Source of the DNA: Phocaeicola faecium
GTDB lineage: Bacteria > Bacteroidota > Bacteroidia > Bacteroidales > Bacteroidaceae
Length of the DNA: 64,000 bases
NCBI RefSeq assembly: GCF_014837055.1
Contig: NZ_JACSPQ010000002.1
Coordinates: forward strand, 212,666-276,665
Direction of reading: 5' to 3'
Below the pieces are notes generated by a model. That model saw nothing but the letters and a program-made list of their open reading frames with translations. It searched no databases and had not been told where the DNA came from. Position numbers and translations under genes: made by a program. Positions 25,041 to 34,317 of this stretch are shown here, one piece after another (position 1 is the stretch's first letter; each line of letters begins with the position of its first letter).

Positions 25041-27320
25041 ATGATACGAAAAGTTTTTACGATTACATGTTGCGTCGGTATGATGCTTTTTGCAGCATGT
25101 TCTACGGATGCAACTGTGGAAAAAGATTATGCTGCTTATGTTAATCCGTTTATCGGAACGGGAGGTCATGGACATACTTTCCCCGGTGCGGTAGTTCCTA
25201 ATGGTATGATTCAGCCGAGTCCTGATACCCGCATCGATGGCTGGGATGCTTGTTCGGGATATTATTATGAAGACTCGTTGATGAACGGTTTCTCGCATAC
25301 GCATGTGAGCGGAACGGGATGTGCCGACTACGGTGATTTCCTGTTGATGCCTACTGTGGGTGAGCAGACATATAATCCGCAGGACTTTACCAAGCAGAAC
25401 CTGCCTTACGCTTCGGCTTTTTCTCATCAGAACGAAACGGCTGAACCGGGATATTATTCTGTATTTCTCGATCGTTACGGCGTGAAGGCAGAAATGACTT
25501 CAACCAAACGTGCCGCTTTACATCGCTTTACGTTCCCCGAAAGCGATAAATCCGGATTTATTTTAGATTTGGATTATTCTATACAGCGCCAGAAAAACTT
25601 GGATATGCAAGTGGAAGTGGTGAGTGATACCGAAATACGCGGACATAAATTAACTGAATATTGGGCATTCGATCAGCAGGCAAGTTTCTATGCTAAATTC
25701 TCGAAGCCTTTTACTTACACTATCGTGCGCGATACGCTGACCGACCATAACGGAAAAATGCAGCCCCGTTGCAAAGTCTTGTTGCAGTTTGCTACGCAGA
25801 AAGACGAAGAAGTGATGGTTAAGGTAGGTATCTCGGCGGTAGATATGGAAGGTGCGCAAAAGAATCTGGAGGCTGAAATCCCGGCGTGGGACTTTGAAGG
25901 TATCCGTAAGGCAGCACGCCAGTCATGGAATGATTATCTGAAGAAAATAGATGTCACCACTTCCGATGAAACAGACAAAACAATCTTCTATACAGCGATG
26001 TATCATACGGCTATCAGTCCGAACCTGTTTACCGATGTAGACGGACGTTATTTCGGTATGGACCTGAAACCGCATCAAGGAGATGTCAATAAGCCTGTTT
26101 ATACGATTTTCTCTTTGTGGGATACGTTCCGTGCCCTTCATCCGTTGCTTTCTATCATCGATCCGGATTTGAATAATGAGTTTATCCGTTCGTTGATGTT
26201 GAAAGCGCAAGAAGGTGGTGTATTCCCCAAATGGGAACTTGCCGGAAATTACACCGGTACGATGATTGGTTATCATGCAGCTTCGTTGATAGCAGACGCT
26301 TATACCAAAGGATATGCGAATTTTGATTTGGATGAGGCTTACAAGGCTTGTCTGCGTACTGCTGAGTATGATACAACCGGTATCGTATGTCCGGAAAAGG
26401 TATTGCCTGTCTTGATGCCTATGGCACGTTATTATAAGAATACGTTGGGTTATATTCCGTGCGACCGTGAAAACGAATCGGTAGCAAAGGCTTTGGAATA
26501 TGCTTACGATGATTATTGTATTTCGGTTCTTGCCGAAGCAACCGGAGACTATAAGAATAAAGAGAAGTATGCGAAGTTTGCGAAAGCATACGAACTTTAT
26601 TTTGATCCTTCTACCCGTTTCATGCGTGGAGTTGACTCTAATGGAAAATGGCGTACTCCGTTTAATCCCCGTGCTTCTAATCACCGGAATGATGATTACT
26701 GCGAAGGAACAGCTTGGCAGTGGACTTGGTTTGTTCCCCACGATATTGAGGGCTTGGTAAAACTGATGGGTGGCGAAGATGCCTTTGTAGGAAAATTAGA
26801 CTCTCTGTTTACTGCTTCTTCTGAACTGGAAGGAGATGTGGTTTCGGCAGATATTACAGGGCTTATCGGACAGTATGCTCAAGGTAACGAGCCGAGTCAT
26901 CATGTTATCCACATGTATAACTACGTAAACCGTCCGTGGAAGGCTCAGGAATTGCTTGACCGGGTATTTAAGGAACAATACCGTAATAACCCTGACGGCT
27001 TGTCGGGCAACGAAGACTGTGGTCAGATGTCTGCATGGTATATCCTTAACTCAATGGGATTCTATCAGGTATGTCCGGGAAAACCGGTGTATTCTATCGG
27101 ACGTCCGGTGTTCGACCAGTCTGTTATCAATCTGCCTAACGGCAAAACGTTTACCATCACTGCGAAGAATAATTCAAAGGAAAACAAATATATTCAGTCG
27201 GCTACTCTGAACGGACAACCGTTGGATGTTCCTTTCTTCGAACATAAAGACATTGTTAACGGTGGAGCATTGGAACTGGTTATGACTAATCAGCCGACCA
27301 AATGGGGTGTGAAACAATAA
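25041..27320 (+). CDS. GH92 family alpha-mannosidase, lipoprotein
   Basis: A 759-residue GH92 enzyme. The start MIRKVFTITCCVGMMLFAAC gives a lipoprotein signal (Cys20); an in-frame TTG at 25026 was rejected because the signal begins at the ATG. The beta-sandwich opens YAAYVNPFIGTGGHGHTFPG and has GFSHTHVSGTGCAD. The catalytic domain has AQGNEPSHH with Glu617 and SGNEDCGQMSAWY; the usual His before GNE is Gln here. The central ENESVAKALEYAYDDYCI segment resembles the partial GH92 at the window start, so these two may be closer relatives. It follows fecR by 41 bases and precedes the next GH92 by 15, so all three are probably co-transcribed. Confidence 0.95.
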   Translation: MIRKVFTITCCVGMMLFAACSTDATVEKDYAAYVNPFIGTGGHGHTFPGAVVPNGMIQPSPDTRIDGWDACSGYYYEDSLMNGFSHTHVSGTGCADYGDFLLMPTVGEQTYNPQDFTKQNLPYASAFSHQNETAEPGYYSVFLDRYGVKAEMTSTKRAALHRFTFPESDKSGFILDLDYSIQRQKNLDMQVEVVSDTEIRGHKLTEYWAFDQQASFYAKFSKPFTYTIVRDTLTDHNGKMQPRCKVLLQFATQKDEEVMVKVGISAVDMEGAQKNLEAEIPAWDFEGIRKAARQSWNDYLKKIDVTTSDETDKTIFYTAMYHTAISPNLFTDVDGRYFGMDLKPHQGDVNKPVYTIFSLWDTFRALHPLLSIIDPDLNNEFIRSLMLKAQEGGVFPKWELAGNYTGTMIGYHAASLIADAYTKGYANFDLDEAYKACLRTAEYDTTGIVCPEKVLPVLMPMARYYKNTLGYIPCDRENESVAKALEYAYDDYCISVLAEATGDYKNKEKYAKFAKAYELYFDPSTRFMRGVDSNGKWRTPFNPRASNHRNDDYCEGTAWQWTWFVPHDIEGLVKLMGGEDAFVGKLDSLFTASSELEGDVVSADITGLIGQYAQGNEPSHHVIHMYNYVNRPWKAQELLDRVFKEQYRNNPDGLSGNEDCGQMSAWYILNSMGFYQVCPGKPVYSIGRPVFDQSVINLPNGKTFTITAKNNSKENKYIQSATLNGQPLDVPFFEHKDIVNGGALELVMTNQPTKWGVKQ

Positions 27321-27335
27321 TTAGTTGAATAGGCC

Positions 27336-29621
27336 ATGAAAAAATTATCATTACTTATTTTATTAGCAGGATTCTTGGGCTTTGCAAAAGCGGCTACGGT
27401 GGATTATGCAAGCTATGTGAATCCGCTTGTAGGTACAGAATCTACTTTCGAACTGTCTACCGGAAATACTTATCCGGCGATTGCCCGTCCGTGGGGTATG
27501 AATTTCTGGACACCGCAAACCGGAAAGATGGGCGACGGATGGACGTATCAGTATACGGCAACAAAGATTAGAGGTTTTAAGCAAACCCATCAGCCCAGTC
27601 CGTGGATTAACGATTACGGACAGTTTGCCATTATGCCGATGGTCAATGCTCCTGAGTTTAACGAAGATAAGCGTGCAAGCTGGTTCTCGCATAAAGGAGA
27701 AACTGCAAAGCCTTATTATTATAAGGTGTATTTGGCTGACTACGATATCGTAACCGAGCTTGTTCCTACCGAACGCGCTGCCATGTTCCGTTTCACTTTC
27801 CCCGAAAACGAACATTCATACGTGGTGGTAGATGCTTACGACAAAGGTTCGTATGTTAAAATCGACAAGGCGAATAACCGTATTATCGGATATACGACTC
27901 GTAACAGCGGCGGTGTTCCTGCCAATTTCAAAAACTATTTTGTAGTTGAGTTTGACAAACCGTTTACTTATTGTGCAACGGTTGCCGACAGCGTGGTGAC
28001 CGAAAATAAGGTAGAGCAGCGAGCCAACCATGCCGGAGCGATTATCGGTTTTGCTACGAAGAAGGGCGAAGAAGTACACGCACGTGTGGCTTCTTCATTC
28101 ATCAGCCACGAACAGGCATTGTTGAACCTGAAAGAATTAGGCTCGGATAACTTCGACGTACTGGTTCAGAAAGGACAAGATGCGTGGAATGAAATGTTGG
28201 GCCGATTCGAGGTAGAAGGCGGAAACCTTGACCAGTACCGCATGTTCTATTCATGTCTTTACCGCTCACTGTTGTTCCCTCGCAAGTTCTACGAAATCGA
28301 TGCAAACGGTCAGGTGGTACATTACAGCCCTTATAACGGCGAAGTAGTTCCGGGATACATGTACACCGATACTGGTTTTTGGGATACGTTCCGCTGTTTG
28401 TTCCCCTTGCTGAATCTGGCTTATCCTTCGGTAAACAAGGAAATCCAAGAAGGCTTGATTAACACCTATAAAGAAAGCGGATTCTTCCCCGAATGGGCAA
28501 GTCCGGGACACAGAGGCTGTATGATTGGTAACAACTCGGCTTCGGTTTTGGTCGATGCTTACATGAAAGGCGTGAAGGTAGACGATATTGAAACGCTGTA
28601 CAAAGGCTTGATTCACGGTACGGAAAACGTTCATCCGGAAGTTTCTTCTACCGGACGTCAGGGATATGAATATTACAACAAGTTGGGCTATGTTCCTTAC
28701 GATGTGAAAATCAACGAAAACGCAGCGCGTACGTTAGAGTATGCTTACGACGACTGGTGTATTTATCAGTTGGCTAAAGACCTGAAATGTCCGAAGAAAG
28801 AAATCAATCTTTTCGCTAAGCGTGCCATGAATTATAAGAACCTGTTCGACCCGGAAAGCAAGCTGATGCGCGGAAAGAATGCCGACGGTACGTTCCAGTC
28901 ACCGTTCTCACCGCTGAAGTGGGGCGATGCCTTTACCGAAGGCAATAGCTGGCACTACTCTTGGTCAGTATTCCACGACCCGCAAGGATTGATTGACCTG
29001 ATGGGAGGCGACGAAATGTTTGTAACGATGATGGATTCGGTATTTTCCGTTCCGCCTATCTTCGACGACAGCTATTACGGTTTCCCGATTCACGAAATCC
29101 GCGAAATGACGGTGATGAACATGGGTAACTATGCTCACGGAAACCAGCCGATACAGCACATGATTTACCTGTATAACTACGCTAAGCAGCCGTGGAAAGC
29201 CCAATACTGGTTGCGTCAGGTAATGAACCGCATGTATACACCCACTCCGGACGCTTATTGCGGCGACGAAGATAACGGTCAGACCTCTGCATGGTATGTA
29301 TTCTCAGCCTTAGGTTTCTATCCGGTTTGTCCGGGAACCGACCAGTACGTATTGGGTGCTCCGCTGTTTAAGAAAGCAACCATCCACTTGGAAAACGGAA
29401 AGAGCGTGGTAATCAATGCTCCCGAAAACAGCCAAAGCAATATCTACATCCAAGATATGAAAGTAAACGGACAGGAGTATACGAAGAACTACTACACGTT
29501 CCCGATGTTTACCAACGGTGCTACGATTGATATCCGTATGGGCGACACTCCGAATAAGTCGAGAGGTGTGCAGGCAGAAGACCTTCCGTATTCGTTCACA
29601 AACGAGTTGAAAAAGAAATAA
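27336..29621 (+). CDS. GH92 family enzyme with Gln in place of the catalytic-acid Glu, possible mannose-1-phosphodiester hydrolase
   Basis: A 761-residue GH92 protein with a cleavable-type signal peptide (MKKLSLLILLAGFLGFAKAA), not a lipobox, so probably soluble in the periplasm or secreted. The motif that reads HGNEPSHH in the neighbouring enzymes is HGNQPIQH here, placing Gln604 at the acid position. The second motif is GDEDNGQTSAWY, with Asn replacing Cys and Thr replacing Met. GH92 members with Gln at the acid position have been reported, as I recall, to cleave mannose-1-phospho-6-mannose, where the phosphate leaving group needs no protonation. This makes phosphomannan uncapping a reasonable inference. 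It is the last gene of the operon and ends at a terminator. Confidence 0.9.
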   Translation: MKKLSLLILLAGFLGFAKAATVDYASYVNPLVGTESTFELSTGNTYPAIARPWGMNFWTPQTGKMGDGWTYQYTATKIRGFKQTHQPSPWINDYGQFAIMPMVNAPEFNEDKRASWFSHKGETAKPYYYKVYLADYDIVTELVPTERAAMFRFTFPENEHSYVVVDAYDKGSYVKIDKANNRIIGYTTRNSGGVPANFKNYFVVEFDKPFTYCATVADSVVTENKVEQRANHAGAIIGFATKKGEEVHARVASSFISHEQALLNLKELGSDNFDVLVQKGQDAWNEMLGRFEVEGGNLDQYRMFYSCLYRSLLFPRKFYEIDANGQVVHYSPYNGEVVPGYMYTDTGFWDTFRCLFPLLNLAYPSVNKEIQEGLINTYKESGFFPEWASPGHRGCMIGNNSASVLVDAYMKGVKVDDIETLYKGLIHGTENVHPEVSSTGRQGYEYYNKLGYVPYDVKINENAARTLEYAYDDWCIYQLAKDLKCPKKEINLFAKRAMNYKNLFDPESKLMRGKNADGTFQSPFSPLKWGDAFTEGNSWHYSWSVFHDPQGLIDLMGGDEMFVTMMDSVFSVPPIFDDSYYGFPIHEIREMTVMNMGNYAHGNQPIQHMIYLYNYAKQPWKAQYWLRQVMNRMYTPTPDAYCGDEDNGQTSAWYVFSALGFYPVCPGTDQYVLGAPLFKKATIHLENGKSVVINAPENSQSNIYIQDMKVNGQEYTKNYYTFPMFTNGATIDIRMGDTPNKSRGVQAEDLPYSFTNELKKK

Positions 29622-29650
29622 TAAGAACCAGATTTATCTGATTTGACGGT

Positions 29651-29699
29651 AAAGGATTCGGTTACGCGGTAGAGCGTATTCCGAATCCTTTATTTTTTG
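29651..29699 (+). terminator. Rho-independent terminator of the GH92-fecR operon
   Basis: AAAGGATTCGG and CCGAATCCTTT form an 11-bp stem, followed by ATTTTTT. It lies 30 bases after the last GH92 stop. Confidence 0.85.
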
Positions 29700-29738
29700 T
29701 CCGTATGTCTGCTGGATTTCTTAGCATCGGGAGTTGAA

Positions 29739-29830
29739 AATTCATTGGGAAGCGTTACTTAACGCTATGGGATGAATGACATAACGCATCCCATAGCGTG
29801 GACCAACGCTTCGAGTAGCGTTGTAAAACC
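29739..29830. repeat. 22-bp-period intergenic repeat array, locus C
   Basis: Units begin at 29739, 29761 (AACGCTATGGG), 29783 (AACGCATCCC), 29805 (AACGCTTCGAG) and 29827 (AACCCTC), each exactly 22 bases apart. Within units TAGCGT or AGCGTT recurs as the complement of AACGCT, so neighbouring units can pair. The 384-base gap between the GH92 terminator and kduI otherwise holds no gene. Confidence 0.8.
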
Positions 29831-30005
29831 CTCTCAATGCTTGTCGTGTGCGATAACGAAATAACATTCTTTATAATTGCAGATTAAAAAAAAGCATTAA
29901 ATTTGGGGCGTGAATACGTGGATAAATATAAAAGATGAATGAAAAACAGCTGTGTTCACATCCGGAACTTGCTATGAAATAACATAATTAAAAACCATAT
30001 AAGCA

Positions 30006-30926
30006 ATGAAAAAATTAGCAACGGCTATGATGTTGGGAGCGATAGCTCTCTCGGTAAATGCACAAGTGAACTACAAGATGCAAACGGCTTGTAATCCGCA
30101 AGACGTAAAACATTACGACACCGACAGGCTGCGGAGCAGTTTCATGATGGATAAAGTAATGGCTGCCGACGAAATCAATCTGACTTATTCTATGTACGAT
30201 CGCTTTATCTTCGGCGGAGCGATGCCTGTAAGCAAAGAGTTGTCGTTAGATACTATCGACCCCCTGAAAGCACAGTATTTCCTTGAACGCAGAGAGTTGG
30301 GAGTGATTAATGTAGGAGGCGATGGCGTAGTGACGGTAGACGGAAAAGCATACGAATTGAAATTCAAAGAAGCCCTTTACGTAGGACGCGGCAATAAGCA
30401 GGTAACATTTAAGAGTAAAGATGCAGCCAATCCTGCTAAGTTTTATATCAACTCGGCTACGGCACACAAAGCGTATAAAACACAGTTGGTAACCATCGAC
30501 GGACGTAAAGGTTCGCTGAAAGCCAATTCCTTTCCGGCAGGGAAAATGGAAGAAAGCAATGACCGCGTGATTAACCAGCTGATTGTGAATAACGTATTGG
30601 AAGAAGGTCCTTGCCAGTTGCAGATGGGACTGACCGAATTGAAGCCGGGAAGTGTGTGGAATACCATGCCTGCCCATACACACAGCCGGCGTATTGAGGC
30701 TTATTTCTATTTCAATGTACCCGAAGGAAACCGCATCTGCCACCTGATGGGAGAGCCGAAAGAAGAACGCCTCGTATGGCTGAATAACGAACAAGCCATC
30801 ATGTCGCCCGAATGGTCTATCCATGCAGCTGCCGGAACCAGCAACTACATGTTTATTTGGGGTATGGCAGGTGAAAACTTGGATTATAACGATATGGATA
30901 AGATTCCTTATACAGAAATGCGCTGA
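30006..30926 (+). CDS. kduI: 5-dehydro-4-deoxy-D-glucuronate isomerase with signal peptide
   Basis: A KduI-family isomerase of 306 residues, converting 4-deoxy-L-threo-5-hexosulose uronate (released by pectin or glycosaminoglycan lyases and unsaturated uronyl hydrolases) to 2,5-diketo-3-deoxygluconate. Cupin motifs are clear: [13 protein letters not shown] (about 93-105), [16 protein letters not shown] (about 221-236, with the two His and the Glu of the metal site) and [11 protein letters not shown] (the third His). It is longer than the usual cytoplasmic enzyme of about 280 residues because residues 1-20 ([20 protein letters not shown]) form a signal peptide, so export to the periplasm is predicted. 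No KduD, lyase or GH88 gene lies beside it. It ends at a hairpin terminator, 253 bases before a SusC gene. Confidence 0.92.
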   Translation: MKKLATAMMLGAIALSVNAQVNYKMQTACNPQDVKHYDTDRLRSSFMMDKVMAADEINLTYSMYDRFIFGGAMPVSKELSLDTIDPLKAQYFLERRELGVINVGGDGVVTVDGKAYELKFKEALYVGRGNKQVTFKSKDAANPAKFYINSATAHKAYKTQLVTIDGRKGSLKANSFPAGKMEESNDRVINQLIVNNVLEEGPCQLQMGLTELKPGSVWNTMPAHTHSRRIEAYFYFNVPEGNRICHLMGEPKEERLVWLNNEQAIMSPEWSIHAAAGTSNYMFIWGMAGENLDYNDMDKIPYTEMR

Positions 30927-30948
30927 TAGCATTTCTACTTCGAGGGGG

Positions 30949-30996
30949 ATGTGTCAGGATGACGAAAAGCGGAGAGTTTTTCCCATCCTGACACAT
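30949..30996 (+). terminator. Hairpin terminator after kduI
   Basis: ATGTGTCAGGATG and CATCCTGACACAT form a perfect 13-bp stem with a 22-base loop, 23 bases after the stop. The T-run is short. The bases from here to the next SusC start hold nothing recognisable. Confidence 0.65.
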
Positions 30997-31179
30997 TCTT
31001 GTATCTGTCTGAATGGTAATAGCCGAACTGTGGAATAATTCAACACTTCTCAACATTCTTCCACATTTATTGTAAATACAGACTGTAAATATTGCCTTGA
31101 TTAATTTGTTGTCAAACAGTGTGTTAACATAAAATAATAATTGAGATTGTAGAATGGAATTGTTTTGGCATGAGAAATT

Positions 31180-34100
31180 ATGTCAAATATGGAAAAATAT
31201 ATGAAAACAGTTCATTTTACAATTAGAAGAGTGTGTTTGTTAGTCTTTTCGTTGGTATGCCTGCAAATGTTTGCTCAGCAGCGTGTCATTACAGGAACTG
31301 TCATTTCTTCGGAAGATGGCGAACCGTTGATTGGTGCAGCTATCGCAGTTCTGGGGCATGAATCGCAAGGGGCTATCACCGATATTGACGGAAAGTTTTC
31401 GTTAGAAGTACAGCCGGATTATAAGATGGTTACGGTTTCGTACTTAGGAATGAAAACACTCGAAGTCCGTATTCCCAACAAGCGGAATACGATGAACATT
31501 GTCATGCAGCCCGATGCCGTGGCTATGGAAGAAGTTGTAGTAACGGGGTATGGTAATTTTACAAAGTCTTCGTTCACCGGGTCTGCAAATACGTTAAAGG
31601 GGAGCATGATGAAAGACATCCCCGTGATGAGTGTGGAACAAAAGCTGCAAGGTATGACTACGGGTGTGAATATTACCAGCAGTTCCGGACAGCCGGGAGC
31701 CAACCAAAGCATCCGTATTCGCGGTATGGGGTCGTTCAATGCTTCACAGGAACCTTTGTTTGTGATTGATGGTGTGCCTGTAACTTCCGGAAGCCTAAGC
31801 AGTGGAGGACTTGATGCTTCGTATATGAATAACTCGAAGACCAACATCATGGCAACCTTGAATCCTTCTGACATCGAAAACATTACGGTGATTAAAGACG
31901 CGGCAGCGGCTTCGCTTTATGGTTCGCGTGCGGCAAACGGGGTCATTTTGATTACCACCAAGAAAGGAAGCATCGGCAAGGCACAAGTTTCGTTGAACAT
32001 TTCGGGAGGTTTCTCAAATTCGGCTGTCGATTTCCGTCCTACGCTGAGCGGAGACGATCGGCGGATGATGCTTTACGAAGGTTTGGTAAACTATGCGCAA
32101 GACCGAGGCATGTCTTCGCCCACCGCTTACGCCGATCAGGAAATTGACAAATATGCTTCCATTCCTTCGATGGGATACACCGATTGGAGCAAGGAGTTGC
32201 TGCGTACCGCTACCCAGCAAGATTACGAGGCTTCCGTATCGGGAGGTAACGACCGTACTACGTTTTATGCTTCGTTGGGGTATAACAAGCAGGAGGGTTT
32301 GGCAAAGAACTCGGCATTGGAACGCTACTCGGCACGTTTGAACATGACGCAAAAGGTAGGGCGGTACGGTGAAGTGGGAGGAAACATGATGTTTTCGCAA
32401 CTGAATCAGGAACTGAATGAGGAACGAAGCTCTGCCATAAACCCGTTTTTCGCGACAGCCGTCACGATGAATCCGTCCATGCTGGTACGCGATGAGAACG
32501 GGAATTACGTAGGTGCATACGAAGGCACTTCACTGAACCCCTTGCGCGATATATTAACCGACTATAACCGTACCCGCATGACCCGTATGTTTGCTACGGG
32601 CTATGCTTCGGTAGAACCGATAAAGGGACTGAAGATAAAAGAAACATTAAGTTATGACTATAACATACAGAAGGATGCCCGTTATTACAATCCTTTGAGT
32701 TCTGCCGGATCAAAGAGCGGAAGCGATGCCCGCACGGCGAAAGGATTCATTGAATACGGGAAACTGATATCTTCTACTTCTGTAAACTATATCCATACCT
32801 TTGCCGATAAGCATAATCTGGATGTACTGGCTGCTTACGAGGTTGAAAGTTATCAAACGGATAAGGCAGTGGGCGAGAAATACAAACTTCCTTCCGAGAT
32901 TCTTACCGAACCGGACAATGCTTCCGTTTTGAGTGCTTTCCAGTCATCTACGCAAGATTACCGCATGATATCTTACGTGTCTCGTTTGAACTATGATTAC
33001 GATGACCGTTACTATGTTGCCGGAAGTTTCCGTCGCGATGGTAGCTCGCGCCTTGCTCCTGAAGGACGTTGGGGGAACTTCTGGTCGGTATCGGGTATGT
33101 GGCATATCTCAAACGAATCGTTCATGAAACCTTTGAAGCATGTGTTGAGCGATTTGAAGATACGTGCATCTTACGGTGTGAACGGTAACCAGCCCGGCTC
33201 ACTGTACGGATACATGGGGGTATATACTTACGGACAGAATTACATGGAGCAGTCGGGTTCTTACGAATCTTCTCAGCCGAACCCGAATTTGAAGTGGGAA
33301 AAGAACTATAACCTGAATATCGGTGTCGATTTTTCTTTCATCAACCGCATCTTCCTGACAGTGGAATATTACAACCGCGATACGAAGGATTTGCTTTACA
33401 ACATGCCGATCAGCAGCACCACAGGGTTTACCAATTACCTTGCAAACGTAGGACAGCTGAACAACAAAGGTGTGGAACTGGAGCTGCGAACATTGAACTT
33501 TGCCACAAACGATTTTAACTGGACAACGGTATTGAATTTGAGCCACAACAAAAACAAGGTGGTTTCATTGAACGGCGAGCTTGACCAGTCTATCGAAGGC
33601 AATTGGTTTATCCATAAAGTGGGCTATCCTTATTATACGTTTTACGTAAAAGAGTATGCCGGTGTTAATCCGCAGACCGGAGAAGCCCAATACTATCTGA
33701 ATACGCAGGACGAAAACGGGAACTACAACCGTAGTCTTACTACAAACCCCGATGAGGCACAAGCCATTCCGTATAAGTCTGCCGAGCCGAAAGTTTCGGG
33801 AGGTTTGACCAACATATTAAGCTACAAATGGTTTGACTTGAGTTTTACGCTGACGTACTCATTGGGCGGCTATTCGTTCGATAAAGCCGGAACCTACATC
33901 GAGAACGGAACATCCTCCATTTATGGCGGGGATAGCGGAAGCAAGGGTTATAACCTGCCCGTCTATGCGTTAGACCGTTGGCAAAAGCCGGGAGACGTAA
34001 CCGACGTGCCACGCTTCGTGTATGGTCAGAACGCTTCTATAAGCAACTCTTCACGTTACATTCACAGTACCAACCATCTGCGTTTGAAGAGCCTGACCTT

Positions 34101-34293
34101 TGGTTATACATTGCCTTCGGAGTGGACAAGCAAGGCTTTGATAGACCGGGCGCGTATCTACTTCTCCGGAAGCAACCTCCTGACGTGGGCTAAGTGGGAT
34201 CAGTACGACCCCGAAACGCCGGTCAACGGAGAAGTATTCTGCGAAGCTCCCGCCATGCGCACGTTTAGTTTCGGAGTTCAGTTAACATTCTAA
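31180..34293 (+). CDS. SusC/RagA family TonB-linked outer-membrane transporter
   Basis: A SusC-like transporter of about 1037 residues without an STN domain. The signal peptide is best read from the Met at 31201 (MKTVHFTIRRVCLLVFSLVC, ending MFAQ), preceded by GGA; Mets at 31180 and 31189 are also in frame, so the true start may be 31201. A carboxypeptidase regulatory-like domain (about 35-115, TDIDGKFSLEVQPDYK), AMEEVVVTGYG, a plug with LFVIDGVPVTSGS and DAAAASLYGSRAANGVILITT, and a barrel ending in VQLTF follow. It pairs with the SusD 25 bases downstream. No glycosidase, protease or regulator gene is attached, so its substrate is unknown. KduI just upstream hints at uronic-acid glycans but is separated by a terminator. 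Confidence 0.94.
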   Translation: MSNMEKYMKTVHFTIRRVCLLVFSLVCLQMFAQQRVITGTVISSEDGEPLIGAAIAVLGHESQGAITDIDGKFSLEVQPDYKMVTVSYLGMKTLEVRIPNKRNTMNIVMQPDAVAMEEVVVTGYGNFTKSSFTGSANTLKGSMMKDIPVMSVEQKLQGMTTGVNITSSSGQPGANQSIRIRGMGSFNASQEPLFVIDGVPVTSGSLSSGGLDASYMNNSKTNIMATLNPSDIENITVIKDAAAASLYGSRAANGVILITTKKGSIGKAQVSLNISGGFSNSAVDFRPTLSGDDRRMMLYEGLVNYAQDRGMSSPTAYADQEIDKYASIPSMGYTDWSKELLRTATQQDYEASVSGGNDRTTFYASLGYNKQEGLAKNSALERYSARLNMTQKVGRYGEVGGNMMFSQLNQELNEERSSAINPFFATAVTMNPSMLVRDENGNYVGAYEGTSLNPLRDILTDYNRTRMTRMFATGYASVEPIKGLKIKETLSYDYNIQKDARYYNPLSSAGSKSGSDARTAKGFIEYGKLISSTSVNYIHTFADKHNLDVLAAYEVESYQTDKAVGEKYKLPSEILTEPDNASVLSAFQSSTQDYRMISYVSRLNYDYDDRYYVAGSFRRDGSSRLAPEGRWGNFWSVSGMWHISNESFMKPLKHVLSDLKIRASYGVNGNQPGSLYGYMGVYTYGQNYMEQSGSYESSQPNPNLKWEKNYNLNIGVDFSFINRIFLTVEYYNRDTKDLLYNMPISSTTGFTNYLANVGQLNNKGVELELRTLNFATNDFNWTTVLNLSHNKNKVVSLNGELDQSIEGNWFIHKVGYPYYTFYVKEYAGVNPQTGEAQYYLNTQDENGNYNRSLTTNPDEAQAIPYKSAEPKVSGGLTNILSYKWFDLSFTLTYSLGGYSFDKAGTYIENGTSSIYGGDSGSKGYNLPVYALDRWQKPGDVTDVPRFVYGQNASISNSSRYIHSTNHLRLKSLTFGYTLPSEWTSKALIDRARIYFSGSNLLTWAKWDQYDPETPVNGEVFCEAPAMRTFSFGVQLTF

Positions 34294-34317
34294 TTCATTT
34301 AAAAAAGGTATTTTCTT

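Noticed and set aside
25923..26741. Long open frame (272 codons) on the minus strand
   Set aside because: It lies fully inside the GH92 gene on the other strand and its translation shows no recognisable domain; it is a shadow frame.
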